Of a stretch of 64,000 bases of DNA, positions 8,886 to 16,518 are shown in pieces (positions within the stretch are counted from its first letter, which is position 1; the number at the start of each line of letters is the position of its first letter). The notes under the pieces are model-generated. The model was not told the origin of the DNA. It ran no database searches and worked only from the letters and a program-made list of their open reading frames with translations. Made by a program: the position numbers and the translations under genes. The DNA is from Caballeronia calidae (GTDB lineage Bacteria > Pseudomonadota > Gammaproteobacteria > Burkholderiales > Burkholderiaceae). The DNA is taken from assembly GCF_900044055.2 (NCBI RefSeq), contig NZ_FCOX02000019.1, forward strand, positions 1 through 64,000, written 5' to 3'.

Positions 8886-9000
8886 ATCGACCGATCGACA
8901 CAACCTCGGGGTTTTCCATGACCCGCCCGGTTGTCGATTCCGGCTTCGATGTATCGTCGTGGAAGTGTGTCCAATTCATCCCGTGAAAGGTGAGCACACC

Positions 9001-9447
9001 ATGACTACCGGCACCGTCCGTCTCCACCGCGTCTTGCGCGCAACGCCCGAACGCGTCTACCGCGCCTTCCTCGAACCCGATGCCATCGTGAAGTGGCTTG
9101 CGCCCTACGGCTGCACCTGCCAGGTCCATCAGCTGGACGCACGCACGGGCGGCACGCACAGGATGTCCTTTCGCAATTTCGGCACCGGCAACGGCCATTC
9201 GTTCGGCGGCGAGTACATCGAACTGGTGCCGTACGAGAAGATCCGCTATACGGACCGCTTCGACGATCCGAACCTGCCCGGCGAGATGCATATCACGGTT
9301 TCATTGCGACAGGTGTCGTGTGGCACCGAGCTCAGCATCGTGCAGGAAGGCGTGCCCGAGGCGATTCCCGTCGAATTGTGCTATCTCGGCTGGCAGGAGG
9401 CGCTGGTTCAACTGGAAAGACTGGTCGAACCCGAGATTCCCGACTGA
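9001..9447 (+). CDS. SRPBCC/AHSA1-family protein
   Basis: This 148-residue cytoplasmic protein has the START/Bet v1-like pattern of the AHSA1 group: RVLRATPERVYRAFLEPDAIVKWLAP at the N-terminus (two halves shown as one helix-strand unit), GGEYIELVPYEKIRYTDRF in the middle and a final helix GWQEALVQLERLVE. Such proteins bind hydrophobic ligands, and many members are of unknown use. The ribosome site AAAGGTG lies about 10 nt before the ATG. It stands alone, and a hairpin follows before the convergent fdhA pseudogene. Confidence 0.85.
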   Translation: MTTGTVRLHRVLRATPERVYRAFLEPDAIVKWLAPYGCTCQVHQLDARTGGTHRMSFRNFGTGNGHSFGGEYIELVPYEKIRYTDRFDDPNLPGEMHITVSLRQVSCGTELSIVQEGVPEAIPVELCYLGWQEALVQLERLVEPEIPD

Positions 9448-9469
9448 CGACACGCCTGCAAGCCGCGCC

Positions 9470-9502
9470 GGGTTGGGCGCGCGATGATCGCGAGCCCAAC
9501 CG
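9470..9502. terminator. Hairpin between convergent genes
   Basis: GGTTGGGC (9471-9478) pairs with GCCCAACC (9494-9501), with a smaller inner CGCGAT/ATCGCG stem. There is no strong T-run, so it is a probable but weak two-way terminator. Confidence 0.45.
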
Positions 9503-9510
9503 CCGGGCAC

Positions 9511-10043
9511 TCACGCAGCGGCCTTCAGACTGCCGTGCGGATCGATGACGAATTTCTTCGGCACGCCGGAATCGAATTCGGCGTAACCGCCGGGCGCCTG
9601 ATCAAGCTCGATGACCGTCACGTTGACGACCTCGGCGATATTCAACCGGTCCCAGAGAATCGCCTGCATCAGATTGCGGTTGTACTTCATCACCGGCGTC
9701 TGGCCGGTGAAGAAGGAATGTGACTACGCCCAGCCGAGCCCGAAGCGCACCGAAAGACTGCCGTGCTTCGCGGCGGTATCGGTGGCGCCGGGGTCATCGG
9801 TCACATAGAGGCCCGGAATGCCGATCTTCCCGGCGGCGCGCGTGATTTCCATCAGCGAGTTCAGCACCGTGGCCGGCGCTTCGACCTGAGAGCCCGAGTG
9901 ACCGTGTCCGCGCGCTTCGAAGCCGACGCAGTCGATCGCGCAATCGACTTCCGGTTCGCCGGATCGACCAGTTCGGGAAACGCGATGCTCCGCACTTCAA
10001 CTTTCCCCGGCCCCACATAAACGACTCCACGATTTCCTGACAT
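9511..10043 (-). pseudogene. fdhA: Glutathione-independent formaldehyde dehydrogenase, broken
   Basis: Three pieces of one zinc-dependent FdhA protein remain. The first (from 10043) is the N-terminus MSGNRGVVYVGPGKVEV running to about residue 31. A junction near 9951 then jumps to C-terminal sequence in a different frame: DCAIDCVGFEARGHGH, VLNSLMEITRAAGKIGIPGLY, GLGWA. A TAG at 9724-9726 follows where the family has a Lys, and the same frame continues to TGQTPVMKYNRNLMQ and KKFVIDPHG. About 200 residues are gone, including the zinc sites and most of the dinucleotide domain, so it cannot work. FdhA removes formaldehyde made when sarcosine from betaine is demethylated, which fits the nearby gbcA fragment. 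Confidence 0.88.
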
Positions 10044-10094
10044 GACGTCTCCTGATGTGATGGGGTTATCGACAACGCGCTTTTGCGACGCAAG

Positions 10095-11324
10095 TCACAG
10101 CCAGTCGGTCTCGAAGCTGCATGTCGTGAGCGGAACGCAGCCGTGCTCCGTGAGCACGACCTGCTGCTCGAGCTTGACGCCCTCGTTGCCGCCATCCGCG
10201 CCGATATAGCTTTCGACGCACACGGTCATGCCGACTTCGAAGCGGCCGTCGTAGCCCGCGCTGTCCCAGTCGACGCTATGCGCGATCGACGGATACTCGT
10301 CCACCATGCCGATGCCGTGTGCAAGGCAGCAGTAGCGGTTCTTGACGAACGGCTCCGGAATCTTCCATGCCTTTTCCGAGAACTCCCTAAAGGTCATGCC
10401 GGGCCGCAGAAGATCCATGTTGAAGTGGACCTGCGCATAGGCGTACTCGTACAACTTGCGCTGCTCATCCGATGGACGGCCGTCGCCGACGAGCCACGTG
10501 CGCGAGATATCGGAGCAGTAGCCGTTCGGCCCCACCATGTCCGTGTCGAACGCGAGCAGGTCGCCATCCTGCAGGACACGCGAAGAACACTCGTGCATCC
10601 AGGGATTGGTGCGGTCGCCCGATGCGAGCAGCCGGGTCTCGATCCACTCGCCGCCGTGCCGGATATTCTCGAAATGCAGATGGGCCCAGATATCGTTCTC
10701 GGTCAGCCCCGCGCGCAGTTCGCGCCGCATGCGCTCGATGCCCTTCTCGGCGGTGCGCAAGGATTCGCCGATCAAAACCAGCTCGCCGGACGACTTGATG
10801 AGCCGGGCCGTCTCCATCAACGCCTGGCCGTCGAGCAGCGTGATGCCGTGCTTTTCCAGATAAGCGGCGCCGAACGGGTCCAGCCGATCGACGGCCAGCA
10901 CGCGGTCGCCGGGCGCATGCTGGCGGAACACGTCGACGATCTCGGCGCCCCAGGTCTCGGCACGGCGCTCGGCTTCATGGCCCGCATTGAAGAAGGTCCA
11001 GCTGATGGCGCCGCGCAGTTCGACATCGAGGTTGAGCCCGTCCCACACATGCTCGCTGCTGTGAAATTCCCACGCGACGATGCGGCCATCGGCGAAAACC
11101 ATCACATAGCGCGCGGGATTGCGGCCCGCCCAGACCTGCATGTTCGACGTGTCGGTCGCGTATCGGATGTTCACCGGGTCATACAGAAGAATCGCCGGGA
11201 CCTTGTGCTTGAGGAGTTGCTCCTGCACCCGTGCAAGCCGATACGATCTCACGTCCCGCAACATCACTTCTCTGCCGCCGGGTTCGACTGCGCTGCCTGC
11301 GTCAACGGCTGGTTCGCCTGCCAT
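10095..11324 (-). CDS. dddP: M24-family enzyme of the DddP type (probable DMSP lyase)
   Basis: This 409-residue protein has the pita-bread fold of M24 peptidases with all six metal ligands: Asp260, Asp262, Asp272, His336, Glu371, Glu386. In addition it has Trp65, Tyr331 and Asp342. As I recall the Ruegeria DddP numbering (D295, D297, D307, H371, E406, E421, Y366, D377), every one of these differs by exactly 35, and Trp95 by 30. Flanking text such as LLYDPVNIRYATDT, RTNPWMHECS and FREFSEKAW also looks DddP-like. DddP splits dimethylsulfoniopropionate into acrylate and dimethyl sulfide. A plain Xaa-Pro dipeptidase or another lyase is the alternative. The ATG at 11324 has a CCAGGAG site; the longer frame upstream lacks one. 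Neighbours are decayed betaine genes. Confidence 0.7.
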   Translation of the reverse strand: MAGEPAVDAGSAVEPGGREVMLRDVRSYRLARVQEQLLKHKVPAILLYDPVNIRYATDTSNMQVWAGRNPARYVMVFADGRIVAWEFHSSEHVWDGLNLDVELRGAISWTFFNAGHEAERRAETWGAEIVDVFRQHAPGDRVLAVDRLDPFGAAYLEKHGITLLDGQALMETARLIKSSGELVLIGESLRTAEKGIERMRRELRAGLTENDIWAHLHFENIRHGGEWIETRLLASGDRTNPWMHECSSRVLQDGDLLAFDTDMVGPNGYCSDISRTWLVGDGRPSDEQRKLYEYAYAQVHFNMDLLRPGMTFREFSEKAWKIPEPFVKNRYCCLAHGIGMVDEYPSIAHSVDWDSAGYDGRFEVGMTVCVESYIGADGGNEGVKLEQQVVLTEHGCVPLTTCSFETDWL

Positions 11325-11525
11325 ACTCGTGCTCCTGGAAATAGTTTTAATGTGCGATTGCAGGGCGTGAATGCTGCCTCTCAGGTTCGGCTGCCTTCGC
11401 TGTGCGACGAGTATTCGTTCGCGATAAAGCACCGTCAATGCGCTTTATTTTCCGGGCCGCATTACTTTAGGTTATGCATCAGAGGCGGAGCCAGTCGGAG
11501 AGGCGCGAACCGAAAAAACCACGCC

Positions 11526-11804
11526 ATGATCACCTACATCGTTCCGCTCACGCCGGAAAAGACTTTGGTGCGCACGAAGTGGCTCGTGCATGCCGACGCG
11601 GTTGAAGGCGTGGATTACGACATCACGAAGTTGACCGAGGTATGGGTCGCGACGAACGCGCAGGATGCGAGTCTCGTCGCGATCGATCACCGTGGCGCGC
11701 AGGACCCCGGCTATGTGCCCGGACCGTACTCGCCTTTCACGGAAACGTATGTCGATCGGTTCGTCGACTGGTACGCGTCACGCCACATGGCGCACGGCAT
11801 CTGA
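11526..11804 (+). pseudogene. gbcA: C-terminal fragment of a Rieske betaine oxygenase (GbcA-like)
   Basis: Only about 92 residues remain of a protein normally near 430. They match the C-terminal end of the GbcA/carnitine-oxygenase group of Rieske non-heme iron oxygenases: PLTPEKTLVRTKWLVHADAVEGVDYD (in two overlapping parts), TEVWVATNAQD, and PGPYSPFTETYVDRFVDWY. The Rieske centre and the mononuclear iron ligands are absent, so it cannot be an oxygenase. Homology begins a few codons before the ATG, which shows that the ATG is only an internal Met of the old gene. A perfect terminator hairpin follows. GbcA demethylates glycine betaine to dimethylglycine plus formaldehyde. Confidence 0.82.
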
Positions 11805-11824
11805 CGCTTCGGCCCCATACGCGA

Positions 11825-11849
11825 ACGGGCCCATGACGGGCCCGTTTTT
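11825..11849 (+). terminator. Rho-independent terminator after the gbcA fragment
   Basis: ACGGGCCC, loop ATGAC, GGGCCCGT, then TTTTT: an 8-bp GC-rich stem with a T-run. It is intact although the gene ahead of it is not. Confidence 0.85.
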
Positions 11850-11868
11850 CCTGATACGCGATGCAGGA

Positions 11869-13698
11869 TCACAACTGCTGTGAAACACCCAGAGGCGGAG
11901 CGACGGTGTCGATGACCGGCGTGCTCTCGGGATGCAGTTCGCGGATGAACGCCTCGGACAGCGCGATCACTCTCGCGAATGCGCGCGGATCGTAGAGCGC
12001 GTGATCGACATCCTTGCACACCGCGGTCTTCACGCGCGGGGCACGCGACAGCTTCTTGCCGTGCCTGCCGAAGTGTGCATTGAGCTGATCGAGACCATCG
12101 TCGCCCGCGCCGTACAGCAGCAGCGTTTGCACGCCTTTGCGTTCGAGCGTCTGAATGACGCCGTGCGGATGCGTGATCGACGCTTCGCCGGTGCCGCCAA
12201 CCGCTTTCTTGCGATTCACGCCGAGCAACTGCGATTGCAGGCGCGCCGCGGCATTCGATGCGAAAGCCTTGGCGATCGGCCTGAGCCCGCGCTTGCCGCT
12301 CAGAACCAGCCACCACTTCGAAGGCTTCAGAATGGCCGGACCGAGACGCGCCATCGAATTGCGCTTTTCGTTCCTGAGCTCTTGCAGCGTCATTCTTTCG
12401 GGAATGTAGAAGCGCTGAAGATTGACCGCGATGACAGCCGCGATCGACGGCTCGATGAGCGATGCGCGCAACGCGCTATACGCACCCGAGCAGATGCCGA
12501 ACGTGAGGACCGTATCGTAGCCCTTGCGCTTGAGCCATGCAGCCGCGGTCGCCACGTCCTCGACGATGGACTGCGCGTGAATCGGCGCCGCCGTCTCCGG
12601 TGTTTCATCGGTCGAGCGCGGCGGGCTGTCACCGATGCCGCGCGCATCGATGCGCAAAGATGCGATCCCGCGTCGCGCCATCTCCCGCGCGATGCGAACG
12701 GACAGGCGGCTGTCGCCGTGATGCACGCTGCCCGCAGTATTGGTGATGACGATGGCCGGCCCGCCCACGAGCCTGTCGCGCGGCTCGCACAGGATGCCGA
12801 AGAGTCCCGCTGCACCGAATACCACCGGACGCTCGATCGCTTCCGGCATCTCGATGATCGCATCGCGGTTCGTGCCCGGCCGCGTCGGCTTTCTCGTGCG
12901 GACTTTCATCGGATCGACGGAGCTGCCTTCCATCATGCCCTGTGCGATCCATTGCGCCGTTCGCGTGAGGGTCTTCTCCGGCAGGATGGACGACGCGGTC
13001 TCCTGCATGAATTCGAAGTAGTCGTCGAAGCCCTCGGTGTGGACCTCGACGCCTCGATCGCGCAGCGGACCGTATAGCGCCTGACTGGCTCCGGGCAGCA
13101 CATCGACGACGAATACGCGCTTCGGAATCGCGCTCTGACGGCTCATGGCCTTTGCGAGATCGAGCTCGCTCAACCGGCTGCGAAACGCATCGCTATAGAT
13201 TTGCCCGAGCACGCTGACGGGCGAATCGATCTGCCCGGCCCGCACGGGCACGGGAAGATTCTCGACCCAGGCCTTGTGCAATGCCGTCAGCTCGCGAAGA
13301 TAACGGCGGCCGTTCATCACGGGCGCAAGCAACGCCAGCGAATCCACCAGCGGATGATGCGACGCGAGCGCCGCCAGCGTCCCGCCGAGACGCAAACCGC
13401 ATAACGTTACCTTCGTTACGCCCGTCTCGTTGCGCAGGCAATCAACAGCCGCACCGATATCCGCGACGAAGCCATCGAGCTGATCGCCTTCATGATCGAG
13501 GCCGACCGAATCGCCCGTGGCGAGATAATCGAAGCGCAAGACCGGAATATCCATGCGAGCCAGATCTTCGGCCAGATGACGCATGGCTTTATGACCCCAC
13601 GACTCTTCATGTCCAAAAGGCTTGCATAGCACGACGCCGTGCTTTCCATGGCCGGCATGAAGCCAGCCGAAACGGCCTCCGAAAACAATCGGCGTCAT
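11869..13698 (-). CDS. Double alpha/beta-hydrolase protein with non-serine nucleophile elbows
   Basis: This 609-residue protein holds two tandem alpha/beta-hydrolase domains (about 1-250 and 290-600). In the first, the nucleophile elbow reads GLRLG, with Arg103 where Ser is expected, so this half is probably not catalytic. In the second, the elbow is GICSG with Cys403 at the nucleophile position; FDARGIGDS-like and GAGDDGLDQL segments supply an acid, and His566 in DVDHALYD closes the triad. Cys nucleophiles are known in dienelactone hydrolases. Related paired hydrolases occur near exopolysaccharide/exosortase loci, but no such genes lie here. It has no signal peptide, so it should be cytoplasmic. 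A GGGGAGG site precedes the ATG. Confidence 0.8.
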   Translation of the reverse strand: MTPIVFGGRFGWLHAGHGKHGVVLCKPFGHEESWGHKAMRHLAEDLARMDIPVLRFDYLATGDSVGLDHEGDQLDGFVADIGAAVDCLRNETGVTKVTLCGLRLGGTLAALASHHPLVDSLALLAPVMNGRRYLRELTALHKAWVENLPVPVRAGQIDSPVSVLGQIYSDAFRSRLSELDLAKAMSRQSAIPKRVFVVDVLPGASQALYGPLRDRGVEVHTEGFDDYFEFMQETASSILPEKTLTRTAQWIAQGMMEGSSVDPMKVRTRKPTRPGTNRDAIIEMPEAIERPVVFGAAGLFGILCEPRDRLVGGPAIVITNTAGSVHHGDSRLSVRIAREMARRGIASLRIDARGIGDSPPRSTDETPETAAPIHAQSIVEDVATAAAWLKRKGYDTVLTFGICSGAYSALRASLIEPSIAAVIAVNLQRFYIPERMTLQELRNEKRNSMARLGPAILKPSKWWLVLSGKRGLRPIAKAFASNAAARLQSQLLGVNRKKAVGGTGEASITHPHGVIQTLERKGVQTLLLYGAGDDGLDQLNAHFGRHGKKLSRAPRVKTAVCKDVDHALYDPRAFARVIALSEAFIRELHPESTPVIDTVAPPLGVSQQL

Positions 13699-14297
13699 GA
13701 GTTGCCTCCCCGCTCCAAATGACCGATGTACGCTTCTGCGGTCAAAGACGCGTGAGGGGCAACGTTCTTTCCCTCAGAGCCGCTATATGTATTTGTCTTT
13801 TCGCGCATGTTTTTTCGCGTTGTCTTGCACGTGTGCAGCGATTAAACCTCCTATCGATTTTCCCTTTCGGTGCGTTGTCCAACATTTTCAGAGGCGGTTG
13901 TCCAGCCGGGTAACAGTTACGCGATCGCACGCTTTTCAAGGCAAATTCTTCACGCGTAAAGACAGATCGCACGTTCGATGAGTCCCTGATCCTCAAAAGC
14001 AATGGGGTCGGCGAATCGAGAATGATTCCAGCAAAAGTTATGTCTGCTTTCCCTCATAGCGCTTAAGTATTTGCTCCTGAACTGCAAGACAATTCGCTAA
14101 CATTACATTTGTAAGGAACGATTTCGCCATGGACGTGTCTTGTCAATGACACAACCAGACGAGCGAGTAGCGCGAATGAACGCGCGGCACAAGGCAACCG
14201 AGTCCGTTCCAGACGGAGCCAAATCAACGGATAAAACGAATGGGCATATTGCTTAATCGTTTTATGACCGATCATCAGCAACGTTGAGGGAACCTAC
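13699..14297. other. AT-richer intergenic region, about 600 bp
   Basis: No convincing gene is seen; short frames here lack ribosome sites and typical codon use. The region is clearly lower in GC than its surroundings. It contains a TTACA-TT-TGTAA repeat at 14103-14114 and the longer inverted repeat listed separately. It must carry the promoters of the divergent hydrolase and cupin genes. Confidence 0.5.
14231..14265. promoter_or_regulatory. Inverted repeat upstream of the cupin gene
   Basis: ATAAAACGA (14231-14239) and TCGTTTTAT (14257-14265) form perfect 9-bp arms separated by 17 bp, ending 32 bp before the cupin start. The arms are AT-rich and symmetrical, as in a regulator site; a hairpin role is less likely because of the weak pairing and wide spacer. 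Confidence 0.5.
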
Positions 14298-14741
14298 ATG
14301 ACATCTTCCGTTTTCGAGTCTGTCCGGCTAGACGAAGTCCTGCTGGAGCCATCTCCGATCGATCCGTCATGGATCCTCGAAGGCAATCCGGTGGCGCGGT
14401 GCGGTCAGTGGTCGAAAAGTCCCGACACGACGACGACATCGTGGGTCTGGGATTGCACGGCCGGACGTTTCAACTGGTATTTCGAGGAGGACGAGACGAT
14501 CTACGTGATCGAAGGCGAGGTCATCATCACGGCGGAAGGCCAGGAGCCGCGCACGCTGCGCGCCGGTCATGCCGCGCTCTTCTATGCGGGCACGCGCTCC
14601 GAATGGCACGTTCCGCACTATGTGCGCAAGCACGCGATCCTGCGTCCGCACATCTCGAAACCGGTGCTGTTCGCGCTCAAGGTGAGCCGCAAACTCGGCC
14701 GCAAGCCGGCGGGTTATCTTGCGCGCACGTCGTCGCTCTGA
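14298..14741 (+). CDS. Cupin (DUF861-type) protein
   Basis: This 147-residue protein has one small beta-barrel. The first cupin motif reads FEEDETIYVIEGEVIIT and the second LRAGHAALFYAGTRSEWHV, as in the DUF861 group, which includes ureidoglycine aminohydrolase-like proteins. It lacks the HxH(x)nE metal triad of cupin DMSP lyases such as DddL/Q/W, so it is not one of them despite the neighbouring DddP-like gene. The ribosome site TGAGGGA lies 8-9 nt before the ATG. Substrate unknown. Confidence 0.8.
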   Translation: MTSSVFESVRLDEVLLEPSPIDPSWILEGNPVARCGQWSKSPDTTTTSWVWDCTAGRFNWYFEEDETIYVIEGEVIITAEGQEPRTLRAGHAALFYAGTRSEWHVPHYVRKHAILRPHISKPVLFALKVSRKLGRKPAGYLARTSSL

Positions 14742-14799
14742 AACAACGGGATATTCGTCTCTCTACAGGGACCGCGTTCAGGCGCGCACCGGTTTGAAA

Positions 14800-14833
14800 G
14801 CGAAGTCGGCGAAAAAATGATCGCCGGCTTCGC
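14800..14833. terminator. Hairpin between convergent cupin and betaine-binding genes
   Basis: GCGAAGTCGGCGA pairs with TCGCCGGCTTCGC across an eight-base A-rich loop, with one mismatch. On the minus strand it is followed by TTTC. It probably ends both transcripts. Confidence 0.6.
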
Positions 14834-14881
14834 GAAGAAAGGCCGGAAGCGGGTCCGGCAATCCGTGCGCGCTTTCAATGC

Positions 14882-15757
14882 TTATTGCTGCAACCACGCC
14901 TGGACTTTTTCCGGATGTGCGTCGACGAACTTCTTCGCTGCGGCATTCCAGTCGTTCGTCGTGTTTCCGTCGAGTTCGATCGCTTCGACGTCGGCCAGCG
15001 TCAACTTGAAGTGGCGAACGAAGACGTCGGCACGCGGGAATTTGGCTGCGAATTTCTTCGACGCGAATCCGTGGATCTGTTCCTCACCGCCCAAGGTGCC
15101 CTTGGGATCTTTCAGATACCGCATCTTCCACCGCTGCCACAACCAATGCGGGCTCCATACGGTCGCCACGATCCAGGTCTTCGATTGATAGGCACGCGAA
15201 AGCGCGGCCAACATGCCGGCCTCGCTCGCCGCAATCAGGTTATAACCCGCAAGGTCATAGGCCTTGATGGTCTTCTCGGAGGCGACCATCTCGCCCGCGC
15301 CCGGATCGATACCTTGAATCTTGCTTTCCAGCTTGGTCTTGACATCGGGCTTGTTGAGATCGGCGAGTGAGGACAAGTCGCTTTCGGGCACGTAATCCGG
15401 AACCGCCCAGCCGATCTTCGCGCCGGAATAGATGACGCCCAGATCCTCCATCTCATTCTTGTAGCGGCTGTAGTAGGCTCCGTGCGTGACCGGAAGCCAC
15501 GCTCCGAGCATGAGATCCAGGTCGCCCCGGGCGATGCCCTGATACTGAATGCCGATGTCCGTCGTCACCAGCGTGACCGGTTGCTGCAGCTTCGTTTCGA
15601 GAACGTATTTCGCGGTGTACACGACAGCTTGCGTATCGGCCCAGTTGGCCAGCGCGATCTTGATCGGCTCGGCGGCGGTGGCGCACATCGCGAACATGAC
15701 TGTCGAGGCTGCAAGCGCGGCCTTCGTGACGAATCGTACGAGCGAGGTATTCTTCAT
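14882..15757 (-). CDS. Glycine betaine/choline-type ABC substrate-binding protein (ProX/OpuAC-like)
   Basis: This 291-residue periplasmic protein has a signal peptide cut after about ATAA (residue 29). The mature part has the OpuAC fold text: IALANWADTQAVVYTAKYVLE, then DLDLMLGAWLPVTH, GIDPGAGEM and TVWSPHWLWQRW. The Trp/Tyr-rich pattern would form the aromatic cage that holds quaternary ammonium groups. No permease or ATPase gene is near, so it either serves a transporter encoded elsewhere or is left from a lost operon. Its place beside the gbcA and fdhA remnants and the DddP-like gene supports an onium ligand (betaine, choline or DMSP). Ribosome site AGGGAA. Confidence 0.88.
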   Translation of the reverse strand: MKNTSLVRFVTKAALAASTVMFAMCATAAEPIKIALANWADTQAVVYTAKYVLETKLQQPVTLVTTDIGIQYQGIARGDLDLMLGAWLPVTHGAYYSRYKNEMEDLGVIYSGAKIGWAVPDYVPESDLSSLADLNKPDVKTKLESKIQGIDPGAGEMVASEKTIKAYDLAGYNLIAASEAGMLAALSRAYQSKTWIVATVWSPHWLWQRWKMRYLKDPKGTLGGEEQIHGFASKKFAAKFPRADVFVRHFKLTLADVEAIELDGNTTNDWNAAAKKFVDAHPEKVQAWLQQ

Positions 15758-15878
15758 ATCGAGTTCCCTATGTCGTTTCGAGCGTCCAACAGGTGCACGC
15801 GATGCACCGAAGCCGTAGTATTCGGGCGCATAAAAGCGCCGTCAATGCCCTTTGCTCAGGTTTCGGCTCCGGTAGGTG

Positions 15879-16496
15879 TTATCCCGCGTGGGCTGCGCGC
15901 CGCGCCATCGCGAGGAAAGCACCCAGTCCCACCATGACGCCGCCTGAAATCCGGTTCAGCAGCCGGCCTTTCAGCACGCCGGATCGAAGCAGGCGAGCCG
16001 CGGCGAGCACCGCGATGACGTCGACGAGCGTGTTCAGCACGACGCAGACACTTCCCATCAACGCCAGTTGCGGCGCCAGCGCTTGCGCCGGGTCGGCGAA
16101 CTGCGGCAGAAAAGCGAGAAAGAAGAGGGCCGTCTTCACGTTGAACGCTTCGACCATGATGCCCTCGCGCAGCGCACGGCGAACACCCTGCGATTCGATT
16201 CGCTGGGCGTCATGCGGCTGATCCGCGCGCAACAGCAAGCGTATTCCCAGATAGACGAGATACGCGGCCCCGATGTACTTGAGCATGCCGAAGAGCATCG
16301 CGGACTTCGCGATCAAAAGGGATAGCCCGAGCACCGCGGCGAGTACGTGGAGCAGTCCGCCGATCGCGGTGCCGATGCACGAAGCCAGCCCTTCGGACCG
16401 TCCTGCCGCAGCCGTGCGCGCGACGACGTAAGCGATGCCCGGCCCGGGCGTCATGGCAAGAACGATGGCGGCGATCAGAAACGCAACGAACGACAT
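15879..16496 (-). CDS. LysE-family exporter
   Basis: This 205-residue inner-membrane protein has about six hydrophobic segments. The start MSFVAFLIAAIVLAMTPGPG carries the LysE/RhtB signature MTPGPG, followed by GRSEGLASCIGTAIGG. LysE-type proteins export amino acids or related small solutes. A longer in-frame extension exists to 16742, but it overlaps the PaiB gene and has no family similarity, so the ATG at 16496 is used. It lies 22 bp downstream of the PaiB-like gene in the same direction, so the two are probably one operon. Confidence 0.9.
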   Translation of the reverse strand: MSFVAFLIAAIVLAMTPGPGIAYVVARTAAAGRSEGLASCIGTAIGGLLHVLAAVLGLSLLIAKSAMLFGMLKYIGAAYLVYLGIRLLLRADQPHDAQRIESQGVRRALREGIMVEAFNVKTALFFLAFLPQFADPAQALAPQLALMGSVCVVLNTLVDVIAVLAAARLLRSGVLKGRLLNRISGGVMVGLGAFLAMARRAAHAG

Positions 16497-16518
16497 GTGA
16501 GGCTCCCTGTGTCCGAAC

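Noticed and set aside
14298..14741. The cupin as a DMSP lyase (DddL/DddQ/DddW type) next to the DddP-like gene
   Set aside because: The HxH and Glu metal ligands of those lyases are missing; the motif is of the DUF861 type.
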